From Fragum whitleyi (Eukaryota; Mollusca; Bivalvia; Cardiida; Cardiidae): a stretch of DNA of 64,000 nucleotides. Position numbers and translations under genes: made by a program. The notes below the pieces were generated by a model. It worked only from the letters and a program-made list of their open reading frames with translations. It did no database searches and was not told where the DNA came from. The stretch spans positions 54,761,933 to 54,825,932 of the forward strand of contig OX411544.1 of the NCBI GenBank assembly GCA_948146395.1, given 5' to 3'. Every line of letters begins with the position of its first letter. The first letter of the stretch is position 1. This document shows, piece after piece, positions 1 to 33,077 of the stretch.

Positions 1-108
1 TTAATCTTTTATAAATTAAGATATCTTGTTTTATAATAGATTAAATATTATAAATTTAATTTGGGCTCCACCCGGGTGCATCCCTTTTTTAGCTCACCTG
101 AGCACAAA

Positions 109-294
109 GTGCTCAAGGTGAGCTATTGTGATCAGTCACTGTCCGTTGTCCGTCCGTCTGTCCGTCCATCAACAATTTCTTTAAACATCTTCTCCTCCTA
201 AACCTCTGGGCCAATCAAGCTGAAACTTGGCAGGGATGTTTCTCTGGTGAAGCTCTTTAAAAGTTGCATGATCACAATAGCTCACCTTGAGCAC
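109..294. repeat. Short element with 26-bp perfect inverted repeats and a GTCC microsatellite
   Basis: The arms 109-134 and 269-294 are exact inverse copies starting GTGCTCAAGGTGAGC. Between them is a CCGTCCGTCTGTCCGTCC stretch. This matches the build of pearl/Helentron-like non-autonomous elements. A related fragment lies at 49533-49610. Confidence 0.6.
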
Positions 295-517
295 TTGAGA
301 CATCCCTGGCCCACTTAAAATCTAAGATTGAAGATAGCCTGTTGGTTGTTGATATTGATGTAAACAAATTAAGAATTATTAGCTTTGTAATTTCGTTTAT
401 TTTGCAATTTAAAATTCAGAGCCAAATATAAAATAAACAGTCGAATATAATTACTTAATGTCACTTATGTTGCTGGAAAAGGAACAGCGTATATTATTGA
501 AGAACCCATCCACATTT

Positions 518-671
518 AACAAATTCTTACTGATATTTATTGAAAATTTAACCACAATTCTGAGTTCTAAGGCTCAATCCACGACAGCTTTATTTGAGTG
601 GATTATTCATTGAGCCTTAGATATCTGAATCATGGTTAAATTTTCAAAAAACAAAGGTGAGAATTTGTTAT
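518..671. repeat. Hairpin repeat with arms of about 65 bp
   Basis: 518-582 (AACAAATTCTTACTG...) and 606-671 are imperfect inverse copies sharing TTTGAAAATTTAACC and AAGGCTCAAT. It looks like a foldback MITE; no target duplication was settled. The flanking 295-517 shows nothing I recognise. Confidence 0.55.
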
Positions 672-696
672 TCTAAAAAGAACATACCATCACTAA

Positions 697-795
697 GTAA
701 GCATCCAGCAGTGAAGACAAAGGTTTTTCCTGATCTTAGAGGGCTAGATGTAGTGTTAAAACAGTTCTTTTGGTGGTGTGATACTAACATACTTT
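697..795 (-). pseudogene. Decayed partial copy of the PSMC6 Walker A exon (distal copy 2)
   Basis: The most degraded copy. The minus strand starts VSITPPKE and then runs into stops and a small deletion, but still shows the GGAAAAACC of the P-loop and the CACTGCTGGATGC end. It is tandem with the copy at 796-905. Confidence 0.7.
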
Positions 796-905
796 AGAAA
801 GAAAGTATCCAGGTATGAGGCCACTGCCCTCACCAGTAATTTTTGTCCTGCACCTGACAGGCCAAACAATAGACAACCTTTTGGTGGTGTGATACTAACA
901 TACTT
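796..905 (-). pseudogene. Decayed partial copy of the PSMC6 Walker A exon (distal copy 1)
   Basis: The minus strand reads [18 protein letters not shown], then [16 protein letters not shown]. The P-loop is damaged (GLSGAGQK for GPPGTGKT). It lies head to tail with the next copy at a spacing of about 110 bp. The insertion of 906-4361 separates it from the copies next to exon 6. Confidence 0.8.
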
Positions 906-1442
906 CAGAAACAAGAGCCATGTCGAACATGGTCATCACCCGCCATGAAAGCTTGATAGTAAACTGAAGCCTTACAGATAAAGGATTTAAGAGATTAACC
1001 CCCTACAAAATCAGTCTTTAAAATAACAAAGGGCAAAGACTGGAAAATTATGCAAGCAAGAGTTATAGTTAAAAATTGAAGTTGATAGCTTTTATATTTT
1101 GAGAGATATGCTCTGGACAAAATCAAAGTATTAAAATAACAAAGGGCAATAACTCCAATATTATGCAAGCAGGAGTTGTAGTTCTTGTGCACGGCACTTC
1201 TCCTCCATGAGATCTATCCACCCATAAAGTTTCAAGTTTATAGCTATTATACTTTAGGAGATATGCTCCGGACAAAATCTAAGTAATAAAAATAACAAAG
1301 GGCAATGACTCCAAAGTTATACAAGCAGGAGTTGTAGTTCTTGTGCACCGCACTTCTCCTCCATGAGATCAGTCCACCCTTAAAGTTTCAAGTTAATAGC
1401 TTTTAGAGATATGCTCTGGACAAAGTCCTAGTAATAAAAATA

Positions 1443-2411
1443 AACAAGATGTGTTTGTGAAACACGAATGCCCCCGCAACAGCATTTTTTTCAAAGTTTG
1501 ACCTTGAGAAATGACCTTGACCTTGTCACATAACCATGACTTTGGTACCAGCGGATGCAGATCATTGAGATCTATCATCATGCCAAATATGAGCCTTGTA
1601 TCTTGAATAGGCTTGAAGATATTGGCAATGTTAAGTTTTTTGGTTAACTTTTTGAGTTATTTGACCTTGAGAAATGACCTTGACCTTCTCACATGACTTT
1701 GACTTTGGTATCAGCAGATGCGGATCATTGAGATCTATCATCATGCCAAATATGAGCATTGTATCTTGAATAGGCTTGAAGATATTGGCAATGTTAAGTT
1801 TTTTGGTTAACTTTTTGAGTTATTTGACCTTGAAAGATGACCTTGACCTTGTCAACTGACCTTGACTTTGGTACCAGCAGATGCGGATCATTGAGATCTA
1901 TCATTATGCCAAATATGAACCTTGTATCTTGAATAGGCTTGAAGATATTGGCAATGTTAAGTTTTTTGGTTAACTTTTTGAGTTATTTGACCTTGAGAAA
2001 TGACCTTAACCTTGTCACATGACCTTAACTTTGGTATCAGCAGATGCGGATCATTGAGATCTATCATCATGCCAAATATGAGCCTTGTATCTTGAATAGG
2101 CTTGAAGATATTGGCAATGTTAAGTTTTTTGGTTAACTTTTTGAGTTATTTGACCTTGAGAGATGACCTTGACCTTGTCACATGACCTTGACTTTGGTAT
2201 CAGCAGATGCGGATCATTGAGATCTATCATCATGCCAAATATGAGCTTTGTATCTGGAATAGGCTTGAAGATATTGGCAATGTTAAGTTTTTTGGTTAAC
2301 TTTTGCAGACAGACAGACAGACAGACAGACGGACGGACGGACGGACGGACAGATGGACAGACGGACAACGGTAAAACAATATGCCCCCGATCTTTCGATA
2401 CGGGGGCATAA
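1443..2411. mobile_element. Pearl-like element with 163-bp core repeats and GACA/GACG microsatellite
   Basis: About five head-to-tail cores recur at 163-bp spacing (GAGTTATTTGACC at 1654, 1817, 1980 and 2143). They are followed by (GACA)n/(GACG)n at 2306-2369 and a terminal hairpin, ATGCCCCCGATC facing GATACGGGGGCAT. The left end carries GTGTTTGTGAAACAC. This layout fits the bivalve pearl family of non-autonomous Helentron relatives. It is inserted within the repeat AATAAAAATAA/AAGGGCAATA. Confidence 0.7.
2306..2369. repeat. GACA/GACG microsatellite
   Basis: Tetranucleotide run, first CAGA units then GGAC units, part of the element at 1443-2411. It produces false reading frames rich in SVCPSVRPSV. 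Confidence 0.9.
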
Positions 2412-2495
2412 AAAGGGCAATATTTCCAAAATTATGCAAGCAAGAGTTGTAGTTCTTGAACACTGCACATCTCCTCCGTAAAATCTATCCACCCA

Positions 2496-4224
2496 CAGGC
2501 TGTCCAGCACCTCTAGAGGAGAGGGCTAATTTTAGGGACAAAAATACAAAAAATAAGGGCTAATTTAGGGCAAAAATCGGGAATTACAATGATAAATAAG
2601 GGAGTTTTGAACATCAAAATTAACTTAATATTGTATAATTCACAGGATAAAATTCACTAGATATAATGTTATTACAATAAAGGAATCAAACATTTTCATT
2701 GCTATGGTTAATATATATTCTGTGTATTCTGGTCAAGCTCAACGACTAAAGCTAAAAACATAGACTTTCTTCTGTTCTTTTGCGTTTCACTTGAATAAAA
2801 TTTAACCCTTATTCTGTTTAAGACATATCCTACAGTAAGCAGTAGTGTAGTGATTCAAATATATCACCATCATGGTAATGAAGTGTTCAGGAAACATTAT
2901 TGTCTATAGAGAAAAATATGAAGGATATAACAAAGGCTCTCAATGTCTTAACACCAAAGACTAAAATAATTTTATAAGATATTATAGGACCTTTTTTTTA
3001 TTACCAAGACCAAATTTGTGATCCTTTCAATGCATAAGAAATACCTTTCCAAAAGTAGCCCTTTCATATCTATATTTTACAAAATACCACCTTAATCAGT
3101 AAACTTCACCAAAATCAAACATTTATCAAGCTAGTTTGAGAAAGACTGGGCCAAAATGTTTTCTATAGAATGGTAATAAGGATATTACAAATAAGACCCC
3201 CCTACAGCAGACTTCATGAAATGTCCATTCCTTTTTTGGTCTAGCAAACTTAAAATTTTCACCAGACTGATCTAAATGCCACCAGACGGAACAATAGAAC
3301 ACATCATGTATGTGGCTAGATTTGAACAGTCAGTTGTCCCTGTATTCTTACACAACTTATCAGACCGGATTGAATTTTACCAGAAATGTCAATGGGTCCG
3401 ACAGTATTTCATTAAGTCCGCCCTTTTGCCAGATTAAACAGCATATGGACATATTCATTATTTTTGCATGTTTGTAAGCATTATTTCTCAGATAGACTTG
3501 GAGAATTTAAGCCAAATTTTTATCTTGAAAATGGGTAAGAAACAAATACATGTAGTCAGTAAAGTACTTCAATACTTATACAATATGTTCAAAGAATACT
3601 GTGCTCACTATGACATAACCATTTTCATTCAGTCAGAGAAAGGTTAAGCCAAAATTTCACCCAGCATAATGGTGAAAGGGAAATTTTCAATCACATCTGT
3701 GACTTAATGTCAAATTATCAGGTTCAATTGTAAATGTTCTTCATGATCGTTTTTATGATATTTTCAGATTAGAAAAAGATTGAGCTAAAGTTGTATATAA
3801 ATTGTCAATTAGACTACTTTTGTTTTCATATGAAAATAATTACACTATATTCACTGAGGGTTAATGTTAGTCCATGCAAATTGTTGCAGTTTATTGTGCT
3901 TTATGAAGTGGTAAATCCTCAACATGACTGAACTGAATGACAATGTTGATCTGTTGAGTTAAAAAGAGTCAAAAAGATTTCAGGTATTCAACAGAATAAG
4001 AAAGTATTTACTATTTAGAAAGGATTGTTCAGAAACTGTTTATCAAAAAATATTCTTTCTGACAGACGGTTGACCATGAAAAGTGACAAGGAAAATTAGG
4101 AATTGCAAGAAAAAATTAGGGCTTTTTTAGGAATTTGCCTTGTTTTCTTCATTCTTTTAGGAATTTTAGCCAAACTGAAAAAAATTAGGATTTTTTAGAA
4201 ATTTTTGGGACGCTGGACAGCCTG
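2496..4224. mobile_element. 1729-bp hAT-like non-autonomous TIR element
   Basis: Perfect 13-bp TIRs CAGGCTGTCCAGC at both ends, flanked by the 6-bp direct repeat CACCCA (2490-2495 and 4225-4230). Removing it restores CTATCCACCCATAAAGTTT, the uninterrupted form found in neighbouring copies of the host repeat. Subterminal AAATTAGGG-type motifs occur at both ends. No transposase frame is present. CAG-starting TIRs fit hAT, and 6-bp duplications occur in some hAT subgroups. Confidence 0.75.
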
Positions 4225-4361
4225 CACCCATAAAGTTTTAAGCCAATAGCTATAATACTTTAGGAGATATGCTCTGGACAAGTTTAGTGAGGGAACTTGG
4301 GAATGATGGAATGACGGCCAGAGACCATTACTATATCCCTTCGCCGAAAACGGCGGGGGAT

Positions 4362-25920
<21,559 letters not shown>

Positions 25921-25983
25921 TTTTTGTGGATGCGACTCTTTTCTATAGTTCGCTGGCTATACGTGGGAAGGTTTTCATACGCA
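25921..25983. promoter_or_regulatory. Short interval between PSMC6 ATG and a divergent ORF; candidate 5'UTR/promoter
   Basis: 63 bp separate the PSMC6 start codon (minus) from the first in-frame ATG of the plus-strand frame at 25984. No TATA box or initiator was identified with confidence. If the plus-strand frame is real, this must be a shared bidirectional promoter or overlapping UTRs. Confidence 0.25.
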
Positions 25984-26322
25984 ATGAAGAGTATCTCCCC
26001 CTTGTTACTCTTCTTAAAGAAGGAAATACATAAAACAGAGCTAAACCTCTATTCACATTCAATCATTGCCAAAAATAACAGTTTTAAGCATAAAAACAAT
26101 AACTCATTCCAAAACCATTCATACTGGAATGGTTTTCAGTGGCAACCACAAATATCACCCTACAATAATCAACATAGCCCAACAAACTTTAAAAATAGAC
26201 GGTTTCCACAGTACCAACCAGTGATGGCCAGCATGCGACCACCACCATTTCATCAGTATAACCATTACTTACCTCCATGGCCCCTACCAATGCCTCCCTT
26301 CAGCCAGGCTATGGCTAAATAA
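25984..26322 (+). CDS. Possible N/Q/P-rich coding exon, unknown protein
   Basis: The ORF from ATG to TAA has 112 codons and runs divergently from PSMC6. The last 75 residues are biased: N-rich (KHKNNNSFQNHSYW), then aromatic and Pro-rich (RPPPFHQYNHYLPPWPLPMP), ending FSQAMAK. Such Pro-rich composition is not expected from random AT-rich DNA, and an ATTAAA signal lies about 60 bp after the stop. I do not recognise the family. It could be the last exon of a plus-strand gene whose earlier exons overlap PSMC6 intron 1, a retrocopy fragment, or chance. No upstream splice acceptor was settled. Confidence 0.35.
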   Translation: MKSISPLLLFLKKEIHKTELNLYSHSIIAKNNSFKHKNNNSFQNHSYWNGFQWQPQISPYNNQHSPTNFKNRRFPQYQPVMASMRPPPFHQYNHYLPPWPLPMPPFSQAMAK

Positions 26323-27799
26323 CTTTATCCAACAATGTCTTTTAATTTACATGTTTAAGGATGGGTACCGTGTTTCTCCCAATTAAAGCACTCTATTCAA
26401 TTCATTGTGTGTATCTATAATATTAGCTAACCCACAAGTAAATCACAATTTGATTTGCCTGATGAAATTGATATATGAAGATCCTATATTCTCTTTCCTG
26501 GTTAGTCCCGGGTTATATACCTCAGGATCGTCATTAAAATGATTGTTTTGTATTTGATTTCCCTTGAATAAGGGTTAGAAAATAGGACGAATTTCTGGAA
26601 TGTATGGCTATGTAATGCTGGTGTTATTATAATTAACAGGTTTATCAAAACTTATTCTTTAAGATTCCCCAGTGCTTTTTTGGAGAAACATGGTCCTTAC
26701 CTTTATACATATATTATCAGAGGTTCAGATAAGAGGGTAATTCAAATTTAAAATCTGTTTTTCAATTTCACCCTATGTTGTGGATACTCAGTCGGATTGT
26801 CTCTACAAGATGATCCCATTGAGTGGCAGCAATGTAGCTTTCGTAGTAGTATTTAAATACTTTTGATTTTTGCTCATTTTGGTTGTGTCAACCATTGAGT
26901 ACCAACAACTTAGGTTTTGTAGTAGAATTATTAAAATACTTTTGATCTAACACCCAAAATAACCCCTCTATTTGTAGCTCTGCCTCTTCAATCTAGTCAG
27001 CTGAAGTATAATTTGAATGATTATATAGTTATACATGTAGCCTGCGCGTGCAGCTTTTCACAAAATAGCACAGAAGATTTAGTATACATTGCTGAAAATG
27101 AAGAAATTGCTTATTACTATTCCTTTATTGTCAGCAATGTTTTCGCTTGAAATACTGGATCTCACAATCAATAAAATTTCCTGTTTAAATTCTAGGTCTC
27201 ACTTTTTTTCTTCAACATAAAATGGAATTCGATGATTCAGCATGGAACCTTAGTAACTCCCTATAAACATATAGAGGATTGCAGTTGTTCATGCTGAATC
27301 ATCAAATTTGCCGTCTGCAACTCCTTTGAAATAAGCCAATTTAGAATTTCAATGGGTCTTAATCACCGTATATCTCTTCAAGGCAGCCAGGGTTGATAAT
27401 AATCATCAATGATATATATGTATATACATGCATTATGTATTTTTAAACCCATTTCGCAACAAATTTAATGATTTGAAGTCCATGATTCAGGGAAAAATGT
27501 AGATAGTTTTGTGTGGAGGAGGGAAATTGCTTATTTTTCTCCTGCCCACAATACTTTTCTTACCTTTATATTAGCTCTCTAAAATTACATCAAATTAAGA
27601 TTCTTTTTTGTACTTCACCAAATTAAGACTTTGTTTTGTTACACAAAAGTAAGATTTTGTTGCCTGCAACTCCTGAATTCAGAACCTCAGATTTGCAAGT
27701 TGAACAACAAAATGGACGTCAAAGAAAAAGCAAATTGGTTATGGGAAACGTAAATGTTGTAGCTGCAGCTTTTCTTTCTTTCTTTTTTTTTTTAATTCC
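26323..27799. other. No gene recognised; two small hairpins
   Basis: A stem-loop at about 27093-27144 belongs to the shared AACATTG...CAATGTT family. A second at 27228-27308 has GATGATTCAGCATG facing CATGCTGAATCATC. The rest is AT-rich and featureless to me. Confidence 0.45.
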
Positions 27800-28090
27800 C
27801 CTGCATTGATGCATCCAAAGATCGAGGTAATAAGGTTTTAAGTTCATCTGTTGGTCTGTCTGTCGGTCCGTCTGTCTGTCTGCAAAACATAACCTAAATC
27901 TTAACACTGCCAATAGTATGATGAAAGATATAAATGACAATCATTTGCTGGTACCGAGGTCAAGATCATCTTCCAATGTCAAGGTCATGCAACAAGGTCA
28001 AGGTCACATGACAAGGTCATCTTCCAAGATCAATTTAAAGGGGGAAAAATCTTGTCTTGGGGGGCATATATGTGTTTCACAAACACAATA
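27800..28090 (-). mobile_element. Pearl-like element, minus orientation
   Basis: GTCTGTCTGTCGGTCCGTCTG microsatellite-like run, then GGTCAAGGTCACATGACAAG cores and TGTGTTTCACAAACAC at the end, the same terminal motif as the element at 1443-2411. The following 28091-28720 shows nothing recognised. Confidence 0.55.
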
Positions 28091-28718
28091 ACAGACGTAA
28101 GCAGTGATTTGATTGGTCAATTGATCTTTCAGTAAGCAGCTGTGATCAGTTAACCGTCCATCAGGCATTAAAATCCAGTGTTTGACTTGATACAGTTAGT
28201 TTCGTCGTGAAATTAAGACTATTTTTGATCAAATCATTCTAAAACGCTCTCTCAGCCCTCCATCCATGCATCAAAAATAGGCATTCAAACCATCAAAATT
28301 TGCTTCAATAGCACCCAAAATGCCCAACTAATCTTGAATCGTTCCAAAAATTCTGTTGTTTCTCTGACCTGCTTGAATTCGGAAGCATCCAACTGATACA
28401 CAAAGACGTGGAAATTTGCATATAGATTTTGCAACCTATTTTTCCCATGGGTGGTAAACAATCACTAATGTAGCTCATCTTAATTGAATGTAATTCAAAA
28501 ACTCACTCAAATTCATTCCAAACTCATTCCCTTTTTTAATTTCACGACGATCTTTGCTATGTATGTCCAGAAACAGATATTGGTAGCTAATTTTTTATTT
28601 TGTATATATATACTCTATTTCTTTTGTAATTGCATTTTTAATCAGGATGAATGAGCAATAGAAGCTATTGCTACATCTCCTGCTGTAAAAATGAATGTCA
28701 GGTGCGAGTCAGCAGTTT

Positions 28719-28720
<2 letters not shown>

Positions 28721-28751
<31 letters not shown>
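28721..28751. repeat. Poly-T run of about 31 bases
   Basis: Uninterrupted T homopolymer; no SINE or retrocopy attached to it was recognised. Confidence 0.9.
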
Positions 28752-28758
<7 letters not shown>

Positions 28759-28973
28759 ACTGTCAAAAATCAGGGGCATAGCCTGGGATCAGGCTACACA
28801 CAGGTGTGGTCTGATCCTCTTTGTGCTTCCTGACTTAGTCTGAACTTTACTTGTCTAGTATTTTAGAGATTAAAATCACCTGAATAAACCTATTTGGGTA
28901 GGTTGAATTATTTCTAATTAAAGCTACTTCTAAAAATTGATAGAAATGACTCATTATCCTAATAGTACTAAAC

Positions 28974-29033
28974 ATTGTGTTTAATGAGGAGAATGCTGAA
29001 TTACAGCATTGTCTGCCTTGAAGACAATGTTTT
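28974..29033. repeat. Stem-loop of the shared hairpin family
   Basis: AAACATTGTGTTTAATGAGG faces a near inverse ending GACAATGTTT, with GAATGCTG/CAGCATT nearest the loop. It is not obviously inside a TTAA element here. Confidence 0.6.
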
Positions 29034-29317
29034 ATCAACTTTTTTTTTTTTTTTATTATTTTTTTTCCCCCTCAATTTTTCCTTTCAAACAAGTCCATTT
29101 TAATTCTGGACAGGTGGAAAATTGCATGTTAATTATCTGGGAACAAGTGGTGAAAATTTGTATATCACAACCCTCCCTCAGTGATACTAAATTAACATAA
29201 ACCATAATAAAAGTAAATGCTTCATACATGTACATGTATTGATTGAACACTTTTATTTGAATCTTGATACACATGAGTAAGTTACACAAACTGTTATGTT
29301 GATGTGTGATTGAGGCG

Positions 29318-29615
29318 TAGTGAATGCAGCTTGGATGGAGCTGTAGTTACGATGCTTTGGTCACCCACTGGTAATATGTTTTAAAAAAAAAAAAAAAAAC
29401 CTATGAAAAAAAAAAATAAATAAATAAAAAATAAAACTTGTCGATGGGTGGCTGGGGCGCGGTGCATGCAGTTTGCAATGAGCTGTAGGTGCTGTGTTTT
29501 GGTCGCCCCCGACAAGGGTATGCAGACATTCTCATTGCTGTTGAGGGGTGGCTTTGGCGTCACACCCACTGCCTTGATGGAACTGTGGGTGGGACGATAT
29601 CGTCACCCACAAGCA
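29318..29615. repeat. Three diverged tandem units of about 110 bp
   Basis: Units begin near 29318, 29445 and 29540 and share TGGAGCTGTAGTTACGATG-like and GGTCACCCAC-like words. A-rich runs at 29382-29425 lie between the first two. Confidence 0.45.
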
Positions 29616-29802
29616 ATGGGCTAAAACCTTATGGTCTTTTTTTAACCTTAACCATATTTTAATAAATACCTCAAAATAGTAATACGGTTTTCAAAGCAAT
29701 TTCAAAATGTTAGAAAAAATACTAAAACTGGCAGTTTTGAATATTGAAGGACTGAGCTCTAATAAGATCTCAGACCCTTTTTTTGTAAATAGTGTTTCGA
29801 AT

Positions 29803-31190
29803 TTTCATATATATATGTAATAGGTAGGTACAATATCCCATATATAGCCCAAGGTCATTCTTCACAAATGTATCTCATAGGTAAGTATAATATCTAACAT
29901 ATAGCCCCAGCTGATTCTTAGCAAATAAATCTAATAGGTAAATATAATATCCCACATATAGCCCCAGCTCATTCTTCACAAATTCATCAAATAGGTTAGT
30001 ATAATATCAAACATATTGCCCGAGCTCATTCTTCACAAATATATCTAATAGGTTAGTATAATATCCCACATATAGCCCCAGCCCATTCTTCACAAATATA
30101 TCTAATAGGTAAGTATAATATCCCACATATAGCCCCAGCTCATTCTTCACAAATGTATCGAATAGGTTAGTATAATATCCAACATATAGTCCAAGCTCAT
30201 TCTTCACAAATGTATCAAATAGGTCAGTATAAAATCAAACTTAAAGCCCCAGCTCATGATTCACAAATATATCTAATAGGTAAGTATAATAGCCCACATA
30301 AAGCCCAAGGTTAGTATAATATCCAACATAAAACCCCAGCTCATTCTTCACAAATGTATCAAATAGGTTAGTATAATATCCAACTTATAGCCCCAGCTCA
30401 TTTTTCACAAATGCATCGAATAGGTTAGTATAATATCCAACATATAGCCCCAGCTCATTCTTCACAAATATATCTTATAGGTAAGTATAATATCCCACAT
30501 ATAGCCCCAGCTCATTCTTCACAAATGTATCGAATAGGTTAGTATAATATCCAACATATAGTCCCAGCTCATTCTTCACAAATGTATCAAATAGGTTAGT
30601 ATCATATCCAACATATAGCCCCAGCTCATTCTTCACAAATGCATCAAAGAGGTTAGTATAATATCCAACATATAGCCCCAGCTCATTCTTCACAAAGAAA
30701 TCTAATAGTTTAGTATTATATCCAACATATAGCCCCAGCTCATTCTTCACAAATATATGTAATAGGTAGGTACAATATCCCACAGATAGCACGGGGTCAT
30801 ACTATACAAATATACCTTATAGGTTAGTATAATATCCAACATATAGCCCCAGCTCATTCTTCACAAATGCATCAAATAGGTTAGTATAATTTCCAACATA
30901 TAGCCCCAGCTCATTCATCACAAATATGGCTAATGGGTTAGTATAATATCTAACATATTGTCCCAGCCCATTCTTCACAAATATATCTGTTAGGTTAGTA
31001 TAATGTTCAACATATAGCCTCAGCTTATTCTTAAAAAATATATCTAATATGTAAGCATGATAACAAACATATGGCACCAGCTCATCGTGCACAAATACAT
31101 CTAAAGTGTTTGTACAATATCCAACATATAACCCCAGCTCTTTCTTCACAAATATCTCTAATAGGTAGGTACAATATCCAACTTATAGTC
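29803..31190 (-). repeat. 57-bp satellite, left arm (about 24 units)
   Basis: The minus strand repeats a 57-bp unit that translates as VKNELGLYVGYYTNLFDTF. Most units are open in this frame, so long frames appear, with breaks at indels. Units differ by a few bases. The same unit runs in the opposite direction at 31331-32641. Confidence 0.9.
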
Positions 31191-31330
31191 TGTTTGTTTG
31201 AATGGGTTTTACGCCGCTTTCGACAATTCCGCAGTTATATCGCAGCGGCCCGGCGGAGCACTTAACAATTTATTCCTGGTATTTCTTTCACCTGTACAAC
31301 CTTTACACTCTTCCCTTGCCTCCGACTGGG
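31191..31330 (-). mobile_element. SINE fragment in the spacer between the satellite arms
   Basis: Contains GTTTGAATGGGTTTTACGCC and GCAGTTATATCGCAGCGGCC, the 3' half of the SINE family seen at 17968-18245. The tRNA-like head is missing. Confidence 0.7.
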
Positions 31331-32641
31331 GATATATGTTGGATATTATACTAACCTATTTGATGAATAGGTGAAGAAAGAGCTGGGGCTATATGTTGAA
31401 TATTATACTAACCTTTTAGATATATTTGTGAAGAATGAACTGGGGCTATATATGGGATATAATACTTACCTATTAGATGTACTTGTGAGGAATGAGCTGG
31501 GGCTTTATGTTTGGCATTTTCCTAAGTAAATGCATCTTATAAATCAGAATGAGCCCAGGCTATATGTTGGAATTTTTCTTCACCTATAAGATACATTTCT
31601 GCTAAATGAGCTGAGGCTATATGTTTGATATTGTACTTACCTATTTGATGCATTTGTGAAGAAAGCGCTGGTGCTATATGTTGCATATTGTACCTACCTA
31701 TTTGATATATTTGTGAGGAATGAGCTGGGGCTATATGTTGAATATTATACCAACCTATTTGATACATTTGTGAAGAATGATATGGGGCTATATGTTGGAT
31801 ATTATACTAACCTATTTGATACATTTGTGAAGAATGAGCTGGGGCTATATGTTGGATATTATACTAACCTATTTGATGAATTCGTAAAGATTGATCTGGG
31901 GCTATATGTTGGAAATTATACTTACCTATTTGACACATTTGTGAAGAATAAGGTAGGGCTATATGTTGGATTTTATACTAACCTATTAGATATATTTGTG
32001 AAGGATGGGCTGGGGCTATATTTTGGATATAATACTAACCTATTACAAATATTTGTGAAGAATGCGCTGGGGCTATATCTTGGATATTTTACTAACCTAT
32101 TTGATGCATTTGTGAAGAATGAACTGGGGCTATATGTTGGATATTAAACTTACCTATTTGATGCATTTGTAAAGAATGAGCTGGGGCTATATGTTAGATA
32201 TTTTAATTACCTATTTAATGCATCTGTGTAGAATGATCTGGGGCTATATGTTGGAAATAATGCTAACCTATTTGACACATTTGTGAATAATGAGCTGTGG
32301 CTATATGTGGGATATTATAGTTACCTATTTGACACATTTGTGAAGAATGACCTGGGGCTATATGTTGAATATTATATTTACCTATTAGATATATTTGTAA
32401 AGAAAGGGCTGGGGCTATATGTTGGCTATTATACTAACCTTTTACAAATATTTGTGAAGAATGAGCTGGGGCTATATGTTGAATATTATACTAACCTATT
32501 AGATATTTTTGTGAAGAATGAGCTGGGGCTATATGTTGGATATTATACTTATCTATTAGATATATGTGCGAAGAATGAGCTGGGGCTATATGTTGGATAT
32601 TATACTTACGTTTTAGATACTTTGGTGAATTTCAAAGGTCT
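31331..32641 (+). repeat. 57-bp satellite, right arm (about 23 units, inverted)
   Basis: Now the plus strand carries the same unit. One stretch (31656-32147) is open for 163 codons and another (32283-32654) for 123. Since 57 is divisible by three, open frames follow from one stop-free unit and do not show that a protein is made. With the left arm it makes a palindrome of about 2.8 kb. Confidence 0.9.
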
Positions 32642-32642
32642 T

Positions 32643-32800
32643 ATGCACAACTAGACATCATAGGGAGTAATTGTGCCAAGTTTCAATTCATTCCCATTAA
32701 TAGTTTAGGAGGAGTTGTGCACACAAAAAATTGCTAACGGACGGACAGACGGACGGACAACCGAGGCAATAACATAATACGACCGTTCGGGCATATAAAA
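32643..32800. mobile_element. Pearl-like 3' end
   Basis: GTTTAGGAGGAGTTGTGCAC is followed by ACGGACGGACAGACGGACGG and ACGACCGTTCGGGCATATAA. This is one core, the microsatellite and the terminal segment. It borders the satellite directly. 32801-33077 shows nothing recognised. Confidence 0.55.
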
Positions 32801-33077
32801 TACTGTAACATTTCAAACTCATTTTGTAATAAAAAGTCCTTTCTCCTAACTTAACTACATTTTTTAATTTGGTGGTAGACAGCCTTCCCAGGTATAGCCA
32901 AATGTCAATAGCCAACTATAGAAAAGAGCCTCTTCCATTTTTTGTGTGTCGAAAGGTGCTGTACCTCCTTGGAAAAGAGCTTTTCTTCACAAGGTAAGTA
33001 ACTCTTGTAGGAATAAAACTGGGCCCCCAAAATAGTTCTTTCCCCCTGGATTCCTCATTTTGTCGCAATGTTTTCTA

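Larger units (their letters stand above)
906..4361. mobile_element. Pearl-like (Helentron-like) repeat with two elements nested inside
   Basis: It begins after the exon-copy block with ACAAGAGCCATGTCGAACAT and ends with the hairpin CTTCGCCGAAAACGGCGGGG. Between are diverged units containing AACAAAGGGCAATAACTCC and GATATGCTCTGGACAAA. The same family recurs at 8567-8930, 18975-25530 (interrupted) and 56515-56785. It is split by the elements at 1443-2411 and 2496-4224. No coding capacity is seen. Confidence 0.6.

Noticed and set aside
697..905. Alternative PSMC6 exons
   Set aside because: The copies lack the first 14-15 residues, carry frameshifts and stops, and have a broken P-loop; treated as decayed duplicates.
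2120..2510. Frames rich in SVCPSVRPSVCLSV
   Set aside because: Translation of the GACA/GACG microsatellite.
31656..32654. Long open frames of VKNELGLYVGYYTNLFDTF repeats as a repeat protein gene
   Set aside because: The frame follows from a stop-free 57-bp unit divisible by three. Frames end at indels, there is no clear start, signal or splice context, and the same holds on the opposite arm. Kept as satellite, with a test suggested.
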